Shown here: piece by piece, positions 59,601 to 64,000 of the stretch
Layout: every line of letters begins with the position of its first letter
Numbering within the stretch: the first letter of the stretch is position 1
NCBI RefSeq assembly: GCF_019097595.1
Contig: NC_080719.1
Span: 11,730,001-11,794,000 of the forward strand
Direction of reading: 5' to 3'
Length of the DNA: 64,000 nucleotides
Source: Hemibagrus wyckioides
Lineage: Eukaryota; Chordata; Actinopteri; Siluriformes; Bagridae
The notes under the pieces: generated by a model
What the model saw: the letters and a program-made list of their open reading frames with translations, nothing else
The model's database searches: none
Told to the model about the DNA's origin: nothing
Made by a program: the position numbers and the translations under genes

Positions 59601-62600
59601 GTAGAAAATGAAGGAGTTGATATTTCATTTGTAGTTGATGTTTGAGTAGTAGCTGTAGACGTGGATGTAGGGTCTGTAGAAAATGAAGGAGTTGATATTT
59701 CATTTGTAGTTGATGTTTGTGTAGTAGCTGTAGGCGTGGACGTAGGCTCTGTAGAAAATGAAGGAGTTGATATTTCATTTGTAGTTGATGTTTGTGTAGT
59801 AGCTGTAGGCGTGGATGTAGGGTCTGTAGAAAATGAAGGAGGTGATTTTTCATTTGTAGTTGATGTTTGTGTAGTAGCTGTAGGCGTGGATGTAGGGTCT
59901 GTAGAAAATGAAGGAGTTGATATTTCATTTGAAATTGATGTTTGTGTAGTAGCTGTAGATGTGGATGTAGGGTCTGTAGAAAATGAAGGAGTTGATATTT
60001 CATTTGTAGTTGATGTTTGTGTAGTAGCTGTAGACGTGGATGTAGGGTCTGTAGAAAATGAAGAAGGAGTTGATATTTCATTTGTAGTTGATGTTTGTGT
60101 AGTAGCTGTAGACGTGGATGTAGGGTCTGTAGAAAATGAAGAAGGAGTTGATATTTCATTTGTAGTTGATGTTTGTGTAGTAGCTGTAGGCGTGGATGTA
60201 GGGTCTGTAGAAAATGAAGGAGTTGATATTTCATTTGTAGTTGATGTTTGTGTAGTAGCTGTAGATGTGGACGTAGGCTCTGTAGAAAATGAAGGAGTTG
60301 ATATTTCATTTGTAGTTGATGTTTGTGTCATAATTGTAGGCGTGGATGTAGGGTCTGTAGAAAAATAAGGAGTTGATATTTCATTTGTAGTTGATGTTTG
60401 TGTAGTAGCTGTAGATGTGGACGTAGGCTCTGTAGAAAATGAAGGAGTTGATATTTCATTTGTAGTTGATGTTTGTGTAGTAGCTGTAGATGTGGATGTA
60501 GGGTCTGTAGAAAATGAAGGAGTTGATATTTCATTTGTAGTTGATGTTTGTGTAGTAGCTGTAGATGTGGACGTAGGCTCTGTAGAAAATGAAGGAGTTG
60601 ATATTTCATTTGTAGTTGATGTTTGAGTCATAATTGTAGGTGTGGATGTAGGGTCTGTAGAAAAATAAGGAGTTGATATTTCATTTGTAGTTGATGTTTG
60701 TGTAGTAGCTGTAGACGTGGATGTAGGGTCTGTAGAAAATGAAGGAGGTGATTTTTCATTTGTAGTTGATGTTTGTGTAGTAGCTGTAGGCGTGGATGTA
60801 GGGTCTGTAGAAAATGAAGGAGTTGATATTTCATTTGTAGTTGATGTTTGTGTAGTAGCTGTAGGCGTGGATGTAGGCTCTGTAGAAAATGAAGGAGTTG
60901 ATATTTCATTTGAAATTGATGTTTGTGTAGTAGCTGTAGATGTGGATGTAGGGTCTGTAGAAAATGAAGGAGTTGATATTTCATTTGTAGTTGATGTTTG
61001 TGTAGTAGCTGTAGACGTGGATGTAGGGTCTGTAGAAAATGAAGAAGGAGTTGATATTTCATTTGTAGTTGATGTTTGTGTAGTAGCTGTAGACGTGGAT
61101 GTAGGGTCTGTAGAAAATGAAGGAGTTGATATTTCATTTGTAGTTGATGTTTGTGTAGTAGCTGTAGGTGTGGATGTAGGCTCTGTAGAAAATGAAGGAG
61201 TTGATATTTCATTTGTAATTGATGTTTGTGTAGTAGCTGTAGGTGTGGATGTAGGCTCTGTAGAAAATGAAGAAGGAGTTGATATTTCATTTGTAGTTGA
61301 TGTTTGTGTAGTAGCTGTAGGTGTGGATGTAGGCTCTGTAGAAAATGAAGAAGGAGTTGATGTTTCATTTGTAGTTGATGTTTGTGTAGTAGCTGTAGGC
61401 GTGGATGTAGGCTCTGTAGAAAATGAAGAAGGAGTTGATATTTCATTTGTAGTTGATGTTTGTGTAGTAGCTGTAGGCGTGGATGTAGGGTCTGTAGAAA
61501 ATGAAGGAGTTGATATTTCATTTGTAATTGATGTTTGTGTAGTAGCTGTAGATGTGGATGTAGGCTCTGTAGAAAATGAAGAAGGAGTTGATATTTCATT
61601 TGTAGTTGATGTTTGTGTAGTAGCTGTAGGTGTGGATGTAGGCTCTGTAGAAAATGAAGGAGTTGATATTTCATTTGTAATTGATGTTTGTGTAGTAGCT
61701 GTAGGTGTGGATGTAGGCTCTGTAGAAAATGAAGAAGGAGTTGATGTTTCATTTGTAGTTGATGTTTGTGTAGTAGCTGTAGGCGTGGATGTAGGCTCTG
61801 TAGACGATGAAGAAGGAGGTGATGTTTCATTTGTAGTTGATGTTTGTGTAGTAGCTGTAGACGTGGATGTAGGCTCTGTAGACGATGAAGAAGGAGGTGA
61901 TGTTTCATTTGTAGTTGATGTTTGTGTAGTAGCTGTAGACGTGGATGTAGGCTCTGTAGACGATGAAGAAGGAGGTGATGTTTCATTTGTAGTTGATGTT
62001 TGTGTAGTAGCTGTAGACGTGGATGTAGGCTCTGTAGAAAATGAAGAAGTAGTTGATATTTCATTTGTAGTTGATGTTTGTGTAGTAGCTGTAGACATGG
62101 ATGTAGGCTCTGTAGACGATGAAGAAGGAGGTGATGTTTCATTTGTAGTTGATGTTTGTGTAGTAGCTGTAGACGTGGATGTAGGCTCTGTAGACGATGA
62201 AGGAGGAGATGATGTTTCATTTGTAGTTGATGTTTGTGTAGTAGCTGTAGACGTGGATGTAGGCTCTGTAGACGATGAAGAAGGAGGTGATGTTTCATTT
62301 GTAGTTGATGTTTGTGTAGTAGCTGTAGACATGGATGTAGGCTCTGTAGACGATGAAGAAGGAGGTGATGTTTCATTTGTAGTTGATGTTTGTGTAGTAG
62401 CTGTAGACGTGGATGTAGGCTCTGTAGACGATGAAGAAGGAGGTGATGTTTCATTTGTAGTTGATGTTTGTGTAGTAGCTGTAGACGTGGATGTAGGCTC
62501 TGTAGAAAATGAAGAAGTAGTTGATATTTCATTTGTAGTTGATGTTTGTGTAGTAGCTGTAGGCGTGGATGTTGGCTCTGTAGAAAATGAAGAAATAGTT

Positions 62601-64000
62601 GATATTTCATTTGTAGTTGATGTTTGTGTAGTAGCTGTAGACATGGATGTAGGCTCTGTAGACGATGAAGAAGGAGGTGATGTTTCATTTGTAGTTGATG
62701 TTTGTGTAGTAGCTGTAGACGTGGATGTAGGCTCTGTAGACGATGAAGAAGGAGGTGATGTTTCATTTGTAGTTGATGTTTGTGTAGTAGCTGTAGACAT
62801 GGATGTAGGCTCTGTAGACGATGAAGAAGGAGGTGATGTTTCATTTGTAGTTGATGTTTGTGTAGTAGCTGTAGACGTGGATGTAGGCTCTGTAGACGAT
62901 GAAGAAGGAGGTGATGTTTCATTTGTAGTTGATGTTTGTGTAGTAGCTGTAGACGTGGATGTAGGGTCTGTAGAAAATGAAGAAGGAGTTGATATTTCAT
63001 TTGTAGTTGATGTTTGTGTAGTAGCTGTAGGTGTGGATGTAGGGTCTGTAGAAAATGTAAACGTGGATGTCTCTGTAGAAAATAAAGAAGGAGATGATAT
63101 TTCATTTATAGTTGATGTTTGTATAGTACCTGTAAGCGTGGTTGTTGGCTCTGTAGACAATGAAGGCGGAAATGATGCTTCATTTGTAGTTGATGTTTGT
63201 GTAGTAGCTGTAGACATGGTTGTTGGCTCTGTAGAAAATGAAGAAGCATATGATGTTTCGTTTCTAGTTGATGTTTGTGTAGTAGATATAAGTGTGGATG
63301 TTGAATCTGTAGACAATGAAGGCAGAGATAATGTTTCATTTGTATTTGAAGTTTGTGTAGTAGCTGTAGACGCGGATGTTGAATCTGTAGACGATGAAGT
63401 CAGAGTTGATGTTTCATATGGAGGTGATCTTTGTGTAGTAGCTAAAAGTGTCGATGTTGAACCTTTAGACGATGAAGGCTGAGATGATGTTTCATGTAGA
63501 GTTGATGCTTGTATAGCAGTTGTAAGTGTGGATGTTGACTCTGTAGACAGTGAAAGCTGAGATGATGTTTCATCTGGAGTTGATATTTGTCTAGTAGATA
63601 TCAGTGTGGATGTTGAATCTGTAGACAATGAAGGCACAGATAATGTTTCATTTGTATTTGAAGTTTGTGTAGTAGCTGTAGACGCGGATGTTGAATCTGT
63701 AGACGATGAAGTCAGAGTTGTTGTTTCATTTGCAGGTGATCTTTGTGTAGTAGCTATAAGTGTCGATATTGAATCTTTAGACGATGAAGGCTGAGATGAT
63801 GTTTCATGTAGAGTTGATGCTTGTATAGCAGTTGTAAGTGTGGATGTTGACTCTGTAGACAATGAAAGCTGAGATGATGTTTCATCTGGAGTTGATATTT
63901 GTCTAGTAGATATAAGTGTGGATGTTGACTCTGTAGACAATGAAAGCTGAGATGATGTTTCATGTAGAGTTGATGCTTGTATAGCAGTTGTAAGTGTGGA
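56605..64000 (-). CDS. Giant Thr/Ser-rich mucin-like protein, paralogue (mucin gene B), 5' part outside window
   Basis: Visible exons (complement) are a giant exon from beyond 64000 to 57484, then 57266-57342 and 56605-56682. The giant exon is open through 6.5 kb. It encodes a 26/27-residue unit such as FSTDPTSTSTATTQTS followed by TTNEISTPS, roughly 70 copies by length. Its upstream end (63.1-64.0 kb) carries an older, more diverged unit family. The last two exons have the same sizes (77 and 78 bp) and phases as in gene A, and the 51-residue C-terminal domain is identical at 42 positions. The donor context CAAACAA/GTA of the giant exon is also shared. No cysteine was noticed in the visible repeat. 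The signal exon must lie to the right of the window. The name mucin rests on composition and architecture, not on a known mucin domain. Confidence 0.82.
57484..64000 (-). repeat. 78/81-bp coding tandem array of mucin gene B
   Basis: Units alternate between 78 and 81 bp through presence or absence of one Ser codon after STP. In the 57.5-61.7 kb part most units read TNEIST and STDP or STEP. In the 61.8-63.0 kb part they read TNETSPPSSSSTEP. Beyond about 63.1 kb units are diverged (TNETLS, LHETSSQ, PDETSSQ) and less homogenised. Confidence 0.93.

Noticed and set aside
57495..63482. Long plus-strand open frames (691, 235 and 921 codons) opposite mucin B
   Set aside because: Same cause: antisense of 78/81-bp units. 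The frame breaks at simple variants such as GAAAAATAAGG, while the Thr/Ser frame stays open across all of them.

Overview
This window is vertebrate nuclear DNA, almost certainly from a ray-finned fish. It is AT-rich, its genes are split by introns with GT/AG borders, and it carries typical teleost repeats: Tc1-like transposon relics, tRNA-headed SINEs, a solo LTR, a TTAA-flanked MITE and many AT-rich microsatellites. No bacterial or viral gene system, CRISPR array or operon was seen.

Left part (1-34.6 kb): a conserved gene block known from human 2q37. psmd1 (proteasome subunit Rpn2) runs on the minus strand. Its first 16 coding exons lie at 27639-16551, and the remaining exons must lie beyond the left edge. 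Its last visible intron is at least 16.5 kb and contains, on the opposite strand, the serotonin receptor gene htr2b (4562-12043, three coding exons). This nesting also exists in mammals. Behind psmd1, in the same direction, is a complete four-exon homologue of the uncharacterised human gene C2orf72 (34523-30666).

Right part (39-64 kb): two tandem, same-direction (minus) genes for very large Thr/Ser-rich mucin-like secreted proteins. Gene A (52951-39028) is complete in my model: a signal-peptide exon, one giant exon of 9345 bp made of a 30-bp (10-residue) repeat, and two short exons for a conserved 51-residue C-terminal domain. Gene B (64000-56605, cut by the window edge) has the same 3' architecture, but its giant exon is built of 78/81-bp units. 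The C-terminal domains are 42/51 identical, and the 3' flanks also align, so the locus arose by tandem duplication followed by independent expansion of unrelated repeat units. Neither mature repeat region appears to contain cysteine, unlike gel-forming mucins.

The many long open frames on the opposite strand and in other frames of the mucin arrays follow from repeat units whose length is a multiple of three; I do not treat them as genes. Stretches between genes hold repeats and otherwise nothing recognisable. Exon borders were read by eye from splice signals, frame continuity and remembered family sequences; no alignment was run.
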